DNA of 64,000 bases from Acidobacteriota bacterium (GTDB taxonomy: Bacteria; Acidobacteriota; Vicinamibacteria; Vicinamibacterales; UBA8438): positions 62,001-126,000 of the forward strand of contig WTFV01000178.1 in assembly GCA_011523845.1 (NCBI GenBank). The letters run 5' to 3'. The notes under the pieces are model-generated. The model did no database searches and was not told the DNA's origin. It worked only from the letters and a program-made list of their open reading frames with translations. The translations under genes were made by a program, and so were the position numbers. Position 1 is the first letter of the stretch; every line of letters starts with the position of its first letter. Positions 16,729 through 23,647 of the stretch are shown one piece after another.

Positions 16729-17559
16729 GTGGATTTCGTCGTCTGGGGTCACGACCCGTGGCAGCGGCCCATCCTGCAGCATCTCAACTGGGATCCGCTG
16801 TGGGTCTCGATCTTCTGCCTCATCATGTTCGTGCTGGCGCACGCCGCCTACACGATGCTCTCCTCCGGGCGCCGGCGCACCCCCGCCGAGACCGATGCCC
16901 TGGAGGCCGCCAGTCCCGACGTGCCGCCGCGCATCCTGCGCCACTCGCTGGCGGCGCGGCTCTTCCACTGGTCGATGTCGGTCACGATGTTCGTGCTGCT
17001 CGTGACCGCGTTCTTCCCGATCATCGGGATCGGGTTCGACTGGGTGCCCTGGCACTACTGGGCGGGCATGATCTTCACCGGGATCATCGTCTGGCACATC
17101 GTTCACACGACCGTCTGGCTCGACTTCTGGCCGATCTGGGCCGGCCCGAAGGACGTCCCCGAGTTCAAGGCGCTGATGCTGCGCGAGACCGGCCGCATTG
17201 CGGATGCCCCGCAGCCGGCCAAGTACCCGCTCGGCAACCAGCTCTATCACTGGATTCTGACCATCGTCGGGCTGCTGGTCATCGTCACCGGCATGCTCAT
17301 GATGTTCCGCATCGACACGCCGTTCTTCGCTCACAACCAGTACCTGATCAGCGAGTTCGCCTGGGGCTGGGTCTACGTCCTGCACGGGCTGGTCGGCGTC
17401 TCGCTGGTGGGGCTCGTCGTGGCGCACGTCTACTTCGCCCTCCGGCCCGACCACTGGTGGCTGACCAGGGCGATGATCTTCGGCTGGATCTCCCGCCGGC
17501 AGTACCTGGAGCACCACGAGCCGAGCCGCTGGCGCGTCACCCCGGACGAGCCCTGGTAG
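16729..17559 (+). CDS. Membrane cytochrome b (Ni,Fe-hydrogenase/formate dehydrogenase b-subunit fold)
   Basis: 276 residues with an N-terminal helix and about five transmembrane helices. Haem-ligand histidine candidates are in RLFHWSMSV (His80), PWHYW (His109), IVWHIVHTTVW (His123, His126), LYHWILTIVG and VLHGLVGVSLVGLVVAHVYF. This is the PF01292-type cytochrome b fold, which carries electrons between a periplasmic dehydrogenase and the quinone pool. No dehydrogenase or Fe-S subunit is adjacent, so the partner must be encoded elsewhere or be the PQQ protein encoded upstream on the other strand. The GTG start at 16729 has GGGAGG about 8 bases before it. Confidence 0.8.
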   Translation: MDFVVWGHDPWQRPILQHLNWDPLWVSIFCLIMFVLAHAAYTMLSSGRRRTPAETDALEAASPDVPPRILRHSLAARLFHWSMSVTMFVLLVTAFFPIIGIGFDWVPWHYWAGMIFTGIIVWHIVHTTVWLDFWPIWAGPKDVPEFKALMLRETGRIADAPQPAKYPLGNQLYHWILTIVGLLVIVTGMLMMFRIDTPFFAHNQYLISEFAWGWVYVLHGLVGVSLVGLVVAHVYFALRPDHWWLTRAMIFGWISRRQYLEHHEPSRWRVTPDEPW

Positions 17560-17682
17560 CCGCCTCGGCGGGACAGGCCGACGGCCATCCAGTATGCGCC
17601 TCATCGGCAGTCTGTTCGGCCGCCCTGGAGGGGCCGCGGCGGCCTGCCTGACGGCCGGCGCCGGGCGGCGATCCGGATGGCG

Positions 17683-19281
17683 TCACGGCTCCGGCATGGA
17701 GGCGCGCCCGGCATCGGCCGCGTCCCGATTCGGATCCGAACGCTGCGCCCGACCGCGGTCGGCGCCGCCTGCGCGGGCGCCAGCCCCGCGCTCAGCGTCG
17801 TCCGCGGGGGCGCCAGCCCCGCGGCCGACTCCCAGCACGCGCGTCCAGACGAACATCGCGGCCGCGGTGACGATCATCTGCAGGGCGGTGGCGATGGCGT
17901 CGACGGTCACGCTCCAGCGGCTGACCGCGGGCAACAGAGGCGCCGCCGCGACCGCGCCCACCACCAGCGCGAGCTGCACGCCGCCGGTCAACGGCAGCGG
18001 GTTGTTCAACGACGGCGCCGCCCCGAGCCCCGCCAGCGCCTGCACGAAGACGACGGCGTCGGCCGCCGTGTCGGCCCGGAACAGGATCCAGCCGGCCGTC
18101 ACGACGAGCAGCACGTAACCGTGGCGGAACGGTGCGGGCAGCCGGGCCAGCAGCGCGCCCCACGGCGTTCTCTCCAGCGCAACCGCCGCGCCGTGCCACG
18201 CCCCCCAGAGCAGCAGCGGCCAGCCCGGACCGTGCCAGGCGGCAACGAGCGGAAACAGCAGGAGCAGCGAGAGCGCTGCCCGCGTTTCCCCGCCGGCCGA
18301 TGCACCGCGAGGAGGCTGCAGCGGAAGCCGCAGGTACGCGTCGAACCAGGCTGTCAGGGTCATGCTCCAGCGCCGCCAGAACGCGTTCAGGCTGTCCGCC
18401 GCGTACGGCCACTGGAAGTGCTCGGGCAATCGGAATCCGAGCATGCGTCCGATCCCGAGGGCCATGTCCGCGTAGCCGGACAGGGCGAAGTGGATCTGCA
18501 ACGAGAAGCAGGCGAGGCCCAGCCAGGCGTGCGCCGCGTCGAGCACGTCGGCGGGCATCGAGAAAGCCAGCTCGGCGGGCGGCGCCAGCGTCCCCGCGAT
18601 GAGCCCCACCTTCGCGAGCCCGATCGTGAAGCGCCGCACGCCGTAGGCGAACGCGGCCATCCCGACCTGGCGCGCCGCGAGATGGGCGCTCACGTCCCGA
18701 AAGCGGACGAGGGGGCCGGCGATCAGGAAAGGGAAGAGAAGCAGGTAGGTCAGCGCGTGGACGGGGTTCCGCGGCGCGATCGCCTCGCCCCGATGGACGT
18801 CGGCGGCGTACGACACCGCGTGGCACGTGAAGATCGCCAGACCGAGCGGCGCGAGCAGCCCGGCGACCGGGAACGACGCGGCGGCCAGCGTGTCGGGCCA
18901 GGGGAGGACCTCTCCGGCGAGCGGGTTCGCGAACCGGAAGAACGCGAACAGGAACAGGCTGCCGGTGACCGCGAGCGAGAAGCAGATCGCCGGCACCGCG
19001 CTGATGCGGTCCGGCCGCGTCGCCGGCGGACGGCGGTGCGCGCCGGCGATGCCCCGGCCGAGGAGGTGGAGCGACAGGGCGGCCGTGCCCAGGACCCCGG
19101 CGAAACGGCCGCTCCCCGCCGCGAGGAACACGAGGCCCCCGGCGACGAGGATCCAGTTGGCGGCGTGAAACCGCAGGCGGCCGTCGGTCGAGCCGCGCGA
19201 GGTCAGCCGCGCGACCAGAAAGTAGAGGCCGAGGACGCCCGGCAGGAAGAGGACGAGGAAACGCCAGTCGGTGAAGGCCAC
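17683..19281 (-). CDS. MBOAT-family membrane O-acyltransferase
   Basis: 532 residues, about ten transmembrane helices, beginning at GTG 19281 with MAFTDWRFLVLFLPGVLGLY. Family motifs are ALSGYADMALGIGRMLGF, LNAFWRRWSMTLTAWFDAYL (the DFWRRWH-like motif of AlgI/DltB) and VAAWHGPGWPLLLWGAWHG, where His is the expected catalytic residue. AlgI-type enzymes move acyl groups across the membrane onto polysaccharides. The last 60 residues are hydrophilic and low-complexity (GAGARAGGADRGRAQR). No AlgJ/DltD-like partner is adjacent. The first codons and upstream sequence are duplicated (see 19262-19384). Confidence 0.85.
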   Translation of the reverse strand: MAFTDWRFLVLFLPGVLGLYFLVARLTSRGSTDGRLRFHAANWILVAGGLVFLAAGSGRFAGVLGTAALSLHLLGRGIAGAHRRPPATRPDRISAVPAICFSLAVTGSLFLFAFFRFANPLAGEVLPWPDTLAAASFPVAGLLAPLGLAIFTCHAVSYAADVHRGEAIAPRNPVHALTYLLLFPFLIAGPLVRFRDVSAHLAARQVGMAAFAYGVRRFTIGLAKVGLIAGTLAPPAELAFSMPADVLDAAHAWLGLACFSLQIHFALSGYADMALGIGRMLGFRLPEHFQWPYAADSLNAFWRRWSMTLTAWFDAYLRLPLQPPRGASAGGETRAALSLLLLFPLVAAWHGPGWPLLLWGAWHGAAVALERTPWGALLARLPAPFRHGYVLLVVTAGWILFRADTAADAVVFVQALAGLGAAPSLNNPLPLTGGVQLALVVGAVAAAPLLPAVSRWSVTVDAIATALQMIVTAAAMFVWTRVLGVGRGAGAPADDAERGAGARAGGADRGRAQRSDPNRDAADAGRASMPEP

Positions 19282-19384
19282 GCGCCCGAGATGTTACCCG
19301 CCGCATCGAGACGGGCGCGCAACGACAGGACGCGCCAGTCGGTGAAGGCCACGCGCCCGAACGCGCCCGAGATGTTGCCCGCCG
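19262..19384. repeat. Direct duplication of the MBOAT start region, period 71 bp
   Basis: CGCCAGTCGGTGAAGGCCAC occurs at 19262-19281 and again at 19333-19352. Both copies continue through CGCGCCCGA and GATGTT, the second with a 10-bp internal duplication. On the minus strand each copy contains the GTGGCC start codon context, so a second potential start is present about 70 bases upstream but leads into a different frame. Confidence 0.7.
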
Positions 19385-19389
19385 GACCG

Positions 19390-19857
19390 TCACGGGCCGG
19401 GCCGGCCCCTGAAACCCCGTTCCCGGCGGTCGCGGCCGTCCCCCCGCCGCCGGCGCTCCTCGCGCATGCGGTCGATCTCGGCGTCGAAGAGGTCCATCTG
19501 CGCCGGGGTGAGGATCTCGGCGATGGCGCCGCGCAGCGTTTCCTGCTCGGCCGCGAAGCGGGCGCGCATCTCACGGCGCATCTCGCGGCCGAGGGCGCGA
19601 TACCGCTCGCGGCGCGCATCGAACAACGCGGCGAGCCGCTCGCGCTGCTCGTCGTTCAGATCGAGCCGGGACGCCATCCGTTCCAGCATGCGTCCGTTCA
19701 GCGGGGGTATCGGGGGGCCGCCGCGACCGGGTCCGAACTCCGGGCGCGGACCGAACCCGAGCCAGGGCGACGCGACGATGCCCGCTCCGAGTCCGGCCAG
19801 GAACACGACCAGCACGAACAGGCCGACCCACACGCGCGTGCGCATCTCTACCGTCAT
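19390..19857 (-). CDS. Spy/CpxP/ZraP-like periplasmic protein, membrane-anchored
   Basis: 155 residues. The N-terminal hydrophobic segment VWVGLFVLVVFLAGLGAGIV is a signal anchor. The body is helical and rich in Arg and Glu, with LDLNDEQRERLAALFDARRE and ILTPAQMDLFDAEIDRMREE, the second being an LTXXQ-like motif. Spy/ZraP relatives are periplasmic chaperones or metal-stress sensors. The ATG overlaps the anti-sigma stop as ATGA, so it is translationally coupled as the third gene of the sigma/anti-sigma operon. It probably serves as the sensor or effector arm of that system. Confidence 0.75.
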   Translation of the reverse strand: MTVEMRTRVWVGLFVLVVFLAGLGAGIVASPWLGFGPRPEFGPGRGGPPIPPLNGRMLERMASRLDLNDEQRERLAALFDARRERYRALGREMRREMRARFAAEQETLRGAIAEILTPAQMDLFDAEIDRMREERRRRGDGRDRRERGFRGRPGP

Positions 19858-20444
19858 CGTCCTGCCTCGTTCGTTCCCGGGAGCGCAGCCTGCGGATCCG
19901 TCGCCAGCAGGACGTCGAGCAACAGGTCGTCCGTCGTCCCGGCGGCTTCCTGCCAGAGCTGCGCCAGGGTGTCGGCTGCGGCCGGATCCTCCGCCTCGCC
20001 GTCGGTCCCTTCGGCCACCCACGCGGTGACCACGTCGGAGTAGTCCGACACGCCGGCCTCGGCCACCTCGGTCGATGGGCCGAGTCCGATTACGGCCCCG
20101 ACGAACAGCGCTCCGGCCACCGGCGCCAGGCGCAGCGTCCACGCGCGCCAGTTCAGCGCATCGAGCCATCCGGCGGGTGCGGCTGCCGGTTCCCTTCTCG
20201 CCGGCCGTTCCCACGCACGCCGGCTCGTATCCGGCAGGGTGGCCATGACGCGCGTGGCGAAGCCGAGCGGCACCGGCGCCGCCGGACGTGCGGCGAGCCG
20301 CTCCCGCACGGCGCGCTGCGCGCCGAGCGCGTCCCGGCAGTCGGCGCAGCCGTCCAGGTGGCGGTCGAGAACCGTGCCGCGTTCGGCGTCGAGCGTCCCG
20401 TCCGCGGCGCGCGCGAGCAGCGGTTCGGCCTGTTGGCAGGTCAT
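19854..20444 (-). CDS. Zinc-binding anti-sigma factor, single-pass membrane protein
   Basis: 196 residues. The N-terminal ZAS domain has Cys3, His29, Cys33 and Cys36 (HLDGCADC), the classical zinc anti-sigma signature. A transmembrane segment follows at about residues 108-125 (LAPVAGALFVGAVIGLG), and the C-terminal 70 residues are periplasmic and acidic. It should bind and hold the ECF factor encoded just upstream until an envelope signal arrives. Its start overlaps the sigma-factor stop as ATGA, and its stop overlaps the next start the same way. Confidence 0.88.
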   Translation of the reverse strand: MTCQQAEPLLARAADGTLDAERGTVLDRHLDGCADCRDALGAQRAVRERLAARPAAPVPLGFATRVMATLPDTSRRAWERPARREPAAAPAGWLDALNWRAWTLRLAPVAGALFVGAVIGLGPSTEVAEAGVSDYSDVVTAWVAEGTDGEAEDPAAADTLAQLWQEAAGTTDDLLLDVLLATDPQAALPGTNEAGR

Positions 20445-21217
20445 CGCTCTCTCCCTCGGTGCATCGATCTCGTGTTTCCCGATTGCCCCCGCGGCGGCGG
20501 CGCCGACACGAGCGGGCGAAGCAGCGTCCGCATGTGACGCCTGGCGCGGAAGATCCGTGACTCCACGGTGCCCATGGGCGCCTCCGTGATGCCGGCGATC
20601 TCCTTGTAGTCGAGCCCCTCCACGTCACGCAGGACGAGGGCTGTCCGCAATTCCCGGGGCAGCTCGGCGAGGGCGCGGTCGATGGCTTCCCGCGTGACGA
20701 GCGACGTCTCGGCGTCGGGCGCCGTCGACGGCACGTCCCCGGCCTGCAGGGGCTCGGCTTCGTCGTCCAGGCTGCGATCCCCGATCCGCGCCTGACGGCC
20801 ACGGCGGTCCAGGTGGGTCCTCGCGACATTGGTGGCGATCCGATAGAGCCACGTCCTGAACGAGCTCTCACCGCGAAACCGCTCGAGCCCGCGCCAGGCG
20901 CGGACGAACGTCTCCTGCGCCACGTCTTCGGCAATGCCCGCGTCGTGGATCATCGCCGACGCATAGTTGACGACTCGGGCCTGGTACCGCAGCACCAGCG
21001 TCTCGAAGGCGCCGGGATCGCCCGCCCTGGCGTCGTCGACCGCTGCGCGGTCGGGGTCCACGGCCGCATCGCCGCCGCCGCCGTCGGTCGGCCCGGCTCG
21101 TTCGATGCCTGCGATCGCGGCCGCGACTGCGGCGCCCCTCGTATTCACCCGCTGTTCCACCGGCGATGCCGGTCCTTCACTCGTCACTGCGAGCATACGC
21201 GCAAGCCCGGAAATCAA
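20441..21217 (-). CDS. ECF (group 4) RNA polymerase sigma factor
   Basis: 258 residues. Region 2 is GDPGAFETLVLRYQARVVNY with HDAGIAEDVAQETFVRAWRG; region 4 is LPRELRTALVLRDVEGLDYK followed by EIAGITEAPMGTVESRIFRA. The first 60 residues form a low-complexity extension, so a start further downstream is possible. It heads a coupled operon with its anti-sigma factor and a Spy-like protein, and is divergent from a second Spy-like gene at 21353. An envelope-stress regulon is the natural reading. Confidence 0.9.
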   Translation of the reverse strand: MISGLARMLAVTSEGPASPVEQRVNTRGAAVAAAIAGIERAGPTDGGGGDAAVDPDRAAVDDARAGDPGAFETLVLRYQARVVNYASAMIHDAGIAEDVAQETFVRAWRGLERFRGESSFRTWLYRIATNVARTHLDRRGRQARIGDRSLDDEAEPLQAGDVPSTAPDAETSLVTREAIDRALAELPRELRTALVLRDVEGLDYKEIAGITEAPMGTVESRIFRARRHMRTLLRPLVSAPPPRGQSGNTRSMHRGRER

Positions 21218-21253
21218 CGCGGTCTCCTGGCATCGTCTGCATCAGGGACTCGC

Positions 21254-21273
21254 GGGAACGCGAGGATATTCCC
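21254..21273. promoter_or_regulatory. Inverted repeat GGGAA-N10-TTCCC in the sigma/Spy divergent region
   Basis: The repeat is at 21254-21258 and 21269-21273 in the 135-bp region between divergent starts. GGAAC within it followed by CGTC further on resembles an ECF -35/-10 pair, but the spacing is about 2 bases too long. It could be an autoregulatory promoter or an operator. Confidence 0.3.
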
Positions 21274-21352
21274 GAGCTCGTCGTTCGGGCCGCGGGGGAA
21301 GAATCCCGATCCGCCCGTAGTCGGTATCAACAGCAACTTCAAAGGAGGCACG

Positions 21353-21937
21353 ATGCGGATCGACTTGTCGGGCACGCGGAAGAAGGTTCTGGTCGGGGGT
21401 GTCGGTCTGGCGCTCGCGGGGGTGGCCCTGATGGCGGCCCAGGCGGCGCACGCTGCCGAAGAGCAGCGCCGGGGCGGTCGCGGCGGCCGCGGCGCCTGGA
21501 TGGGTGCGGCGCGCGGGGCCGGGCCGGTGGGCGCCCTGCTGCCGCCGCTGCAGCGGCTCGAGCTCAGCGACGAGCAGCGCGATCAGGTCCGCGCCGTCAT
21601 CGGTGAGAGCCGCGAGGCGGCCCGTACGCACGCCGGCGAGATGCGGGCCGCGCGCGAGGCGCTGGCCGAGGCGGTAGCGTCCACCACCGTGGACGAGGAT
21701 CGGATCCGGACTCTGGCGGCCGATGTCGGGAGGCTGACGGGAGACGCGGCTGTCCGCCGGGCGCAGGTCTACGCCGCGGTCTGGCGGATTCTGACGCCGG
21801 AGCAGCAGGCGAGGGCCGAGGAGATCGAGGCCGAGCGGGCGGAGCGGCGCGCTGCGCGTCGCGAGCGATTGCAGGAACGCCGGGAGCGGATGCGAGAGCG
21901 GAGGGAGCAACGCCGCGAGGAGCGCGGCGGCCGGTAG
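21353..21937 (+). CDS. Spy/CpxP-like periplasmic protein (LTXXQ type)
   Basis: 194 residues. A textbook AAAGGAGG lies before ATG 21353. A signal peptide (VGGVGLALAGVALMAAQAA) is followed by a helical protein with LELSDEQRDQVRAVIGESRE and ILTPEQQARAEEIEAERAER (LTXXQ). The tail is almost entirely Arg and Glu, and probably a long charged helix. It is divergently placed from the ECF operon, and its sequence parallels the Spy-like protein of that operon, so it is probably a regulon member. Function is inferred as periplasmic stress chaperone or metal binding. Confidence 0.8.
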   Translation: MRIDLSGTRKKVLVGGVGLALAGVALMAAQAAHAAEEQRRGGRGGRGAWMGAARGAGPVGALLPPLQRLELSDEQRDQVRAVIGESREAARTHAGEMRAAREALAEAVASTTVDEDRIRTLAADVGRLTGDAAVRRAQVYAAVWRILTPEQQARAEEIEAERAERRAARRERLQERRERMRERREQRREERGGR

Positions 21938-21954
21938 CCCCGGCGCGCCCGGGC

Positions 21955-21984
21955 GGGGCGGTTCGTCGAGCGACGAATCGCCCC
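21955..21984 (+). terminator. Long GC hairpin after the LTXXQ gene
   Basis: GGGGCGGTTCGTCG (21955-21968) pairs with CGACGAATCGCCCC (21971-21984) over 14 positions with one G-T pair. No T-tract follows, so it is a hairpin that may terminate or stabilise the mRNA. Confidence 0.4.
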
Positions 21985-22110
21985 GCATCCGGGCGGTCGC
22001 CAGTCGACCGCCACGGTGCCGGATTCAGCCGCGGCGCCGGATGACGATCGGCGTGAAGCGCTGACCGCTCGCACTACCCGTGCCGGCGTCCCGGAAAGCG
22101 CGGGAACGCA

Positions 22111-23292
22111 TCACCCGGCGTCGGTGGAAGTCTCGGTATTCCCGTTGCCCCGGCCGGCAGGGTCGGCGTGCCCGCTTCCCTGGCCGTGGCCGGGCGCTTC
22201 GGTGTTGCCGTAGCCGCGGCCGGGTGTTTCCGCGTTTCCGTAGCGGCCGGGCGTTTCGGCGTTGCCGTAGCGGCCAGGTGTTTCGGCGTTGCCGTAGCGA
22301 CCGGATGTTTCGGCGTTGCCGTGGCGGCCGGATGTTTCGGCGTTGCCGTAGCGGCCGGATGATGTTTCGGCGTTGCCGTAGCCGCGGCCGGGTGTCTCGG
22401 CGTTGCCGTAGCGGCCGGATGTTTCGGCGTTGCCGTAGCCGCGGGCAGGCGGAAGCGGCGGTCGCGCTTCCCGGACCTGTTGCCTGGGGGCGAGGGCAAT
22501 CTCCTGCGCGGTCAGCTCGCCCGGCTTGGTCGGCGACGGTCGCAACGTGAACTCCAGGATGTGTCGCCGGCTGGGCAGCTCCTGCGTATTGATGCCGGCC
22601 CGTTGCAGCTCGCTGCTGTGCACGAAGGTCGACGCGTAGGGCGAGTCTTCACGAGTCGTGTCCGTCACCCACAGCGGACCGGAGAACGACTTCAGGTAGC
22701 GAATGAAGCCGAAGCCCTTGATGGCGTCGTACCAGTGGCAGAGTCCTCGAACGCGTGATCCCTCCTCGCCCCAGTCGGGACCCCGCGACTCGCCCGGCAG
22801 CAGTCCGGGGATGAGATAGCCGGAGACGTACAGGTCCGCCTCGCGCCGCAGGTCGCCCGAGACGTTGTCGAACGCGACGACCTCCACGCGGCAGCCCATG
22901 TTCTGCAGCGCGCGGGCGACCTTGGTGAAGTCGCCGTCGCCCGTCGCCAGCAGCACGCGGTCGATGTTGCGGGCCTCCAGCAGCACGTCGACGGCCATGT
23001 CGAGGTCGCTGTTGGCCTTGCCGAACCGCTTGCCGTCCTCGTTGATGTACCACTTGACGTGCTTGACGATGACCTTGTAGCCGAAGTCGCGCAGCGCCGC
23101 CTGGAAGCTCTGCACGTTGCGCTTGTAGTCCTCGTCGGTCTGGGCCCGGTCCCGGTCGAACGACGTGTAGGAGTTCAGCCGCAACGCGTCCGCGCCGTCG
23201 CGGCAGGCGAACTCCCGCAGCACGTCGTACCGCAGGCCGCGTCCTCCGTTCCTGGTGATGTTGTCCGTATCGACGTAGACACCGACTCGCAC
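22111..23292 (-). CDS. NYN-domain nuclease fused to a cold-shock-like domain and a repeat tail
   Basis: 393 residues. Residues 1-160 are a NYN/LabA-type PIN-like nuclease: VGVYVDTDNI (Asp8, Asp10), SDLDMAVDVLLEAR (Asp96, Asp98) and LLATGDGDFTKVA (Asp119, Asp121). Residues about 183-267 resemble a cold-shock domain with the RNP1-like KGFGFI and RNP2-like TFVHSSEL, carrying an insertion between them. From about 285, nine-residue repeats of the type GRYGNAETP occupy the C-terminus. This suggests a nuclease guided to RNA by the cold-shock fold; the tail is probably disordered. The gene stands alone and divergent from PSD1. The NYN assignment is firm; the cold-shock call is moderate. Confidence 0.8.
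   Translation of the reverse strand: MRVGVYVDTDNITRNGGRGLRYDVLREFACRDGADALRLNSYTSFDRDRAQTDEDYKRNVQSFQAALRDFGYKVIVKHVKWYINEDGKRFGKANSDLDMAVDVLLEARNIDRVLLATGDGDFTKVARALQNMGCRVEVVAFDNVSGDLRREADLYVSGYLIPGLLPGESRGPDWGEEGSRVRGLCHWYDAIKGFGFIRYLKSFSGPLWVTDTTREDSPYASTFVHSSELQRAGINTQELPSRRHILEFTLRPSPTKPGELTAQEIALAPRQQVREARPPLPPARGYGNAETSGRYGNAETPGRGYGNAETSSGRYGNAETSGRHGNAETSGRYGNAETPGRYGNAETPGRYGNAETPGRGYGNTEAPGHGQGSGHADPAGRGNGNTETSTDAG
22170..22445 (-). repeat. In-frame tandem repeats, 24-30 bp, in the NYN gene
   Basis: About ten units encode variants of YGNAET with P, S or SS and GR linkers. On the plus strand the common core is TTTCGGCGTTGCCGTAG. Units vary in length by whole codons, so the frame is kept, which argues that the peptide is translated. 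Confidence 0.85.
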
Positions 23293-23454
23293 GCTTCCTC
23301 CCGTTCCGTTGCCGCCGACGCGCCTTCTCTCCCCGCCGGTACGCGCCTCTGCATTTCAGTATACGCGCGACCGGCGGACCGGTCGGTCAGCGCGGCGGCG
23401 CTCGCCGGCCCTACACGTCCATCTCCGCGCCGTCGGTGGCCGGCCGGTACGCGC

Positions 23455-23624
23455 CCTCCCAATCGGGGTTGCTCCCGGCGGACCGCGGCCAGACCGACGC
23501 GCTGCTGGCGGACCCGACGCCGGGCCTCCCAATCGGGGTTGCTCCCGGCGGGCCGCGACAGGCCGCCGCGGCTGCCAGCGCCGGCGTCCTGTACGGGCCT
23601 CCCAATCGGGGTTGCTCCCGGCGG
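23455..23624. repeat. Three direct repeats of 27 bp, periods 70 and 73 bp
   Basis: Identical copies with the core CCCAATCGGGGTTGCTCCC lie at 23455-23481, 23525-23551 and 23598-23624. The last ends 23 bases before the PSD1 start. The intervening 43- and 46-bp segments are GC-rich and partly alike. Read on the minus strand the repeats would encode AGSNPDWE-like peptides in alternating frames, so coding use is unlikely. Confidence 0.8.
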
Positions 23625-23647
23625 ACGGCGATAGTAGATTGCGCTGA

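Noticed and set aside
23455..23624. CRISPR array reading of the three 27-bp repeats
   Set aside because: Spacers of 43 and 46 bp are long and partly similar to each other, and the repeat lacks a clear stem. It fits a dispersed or tandem repeat better.
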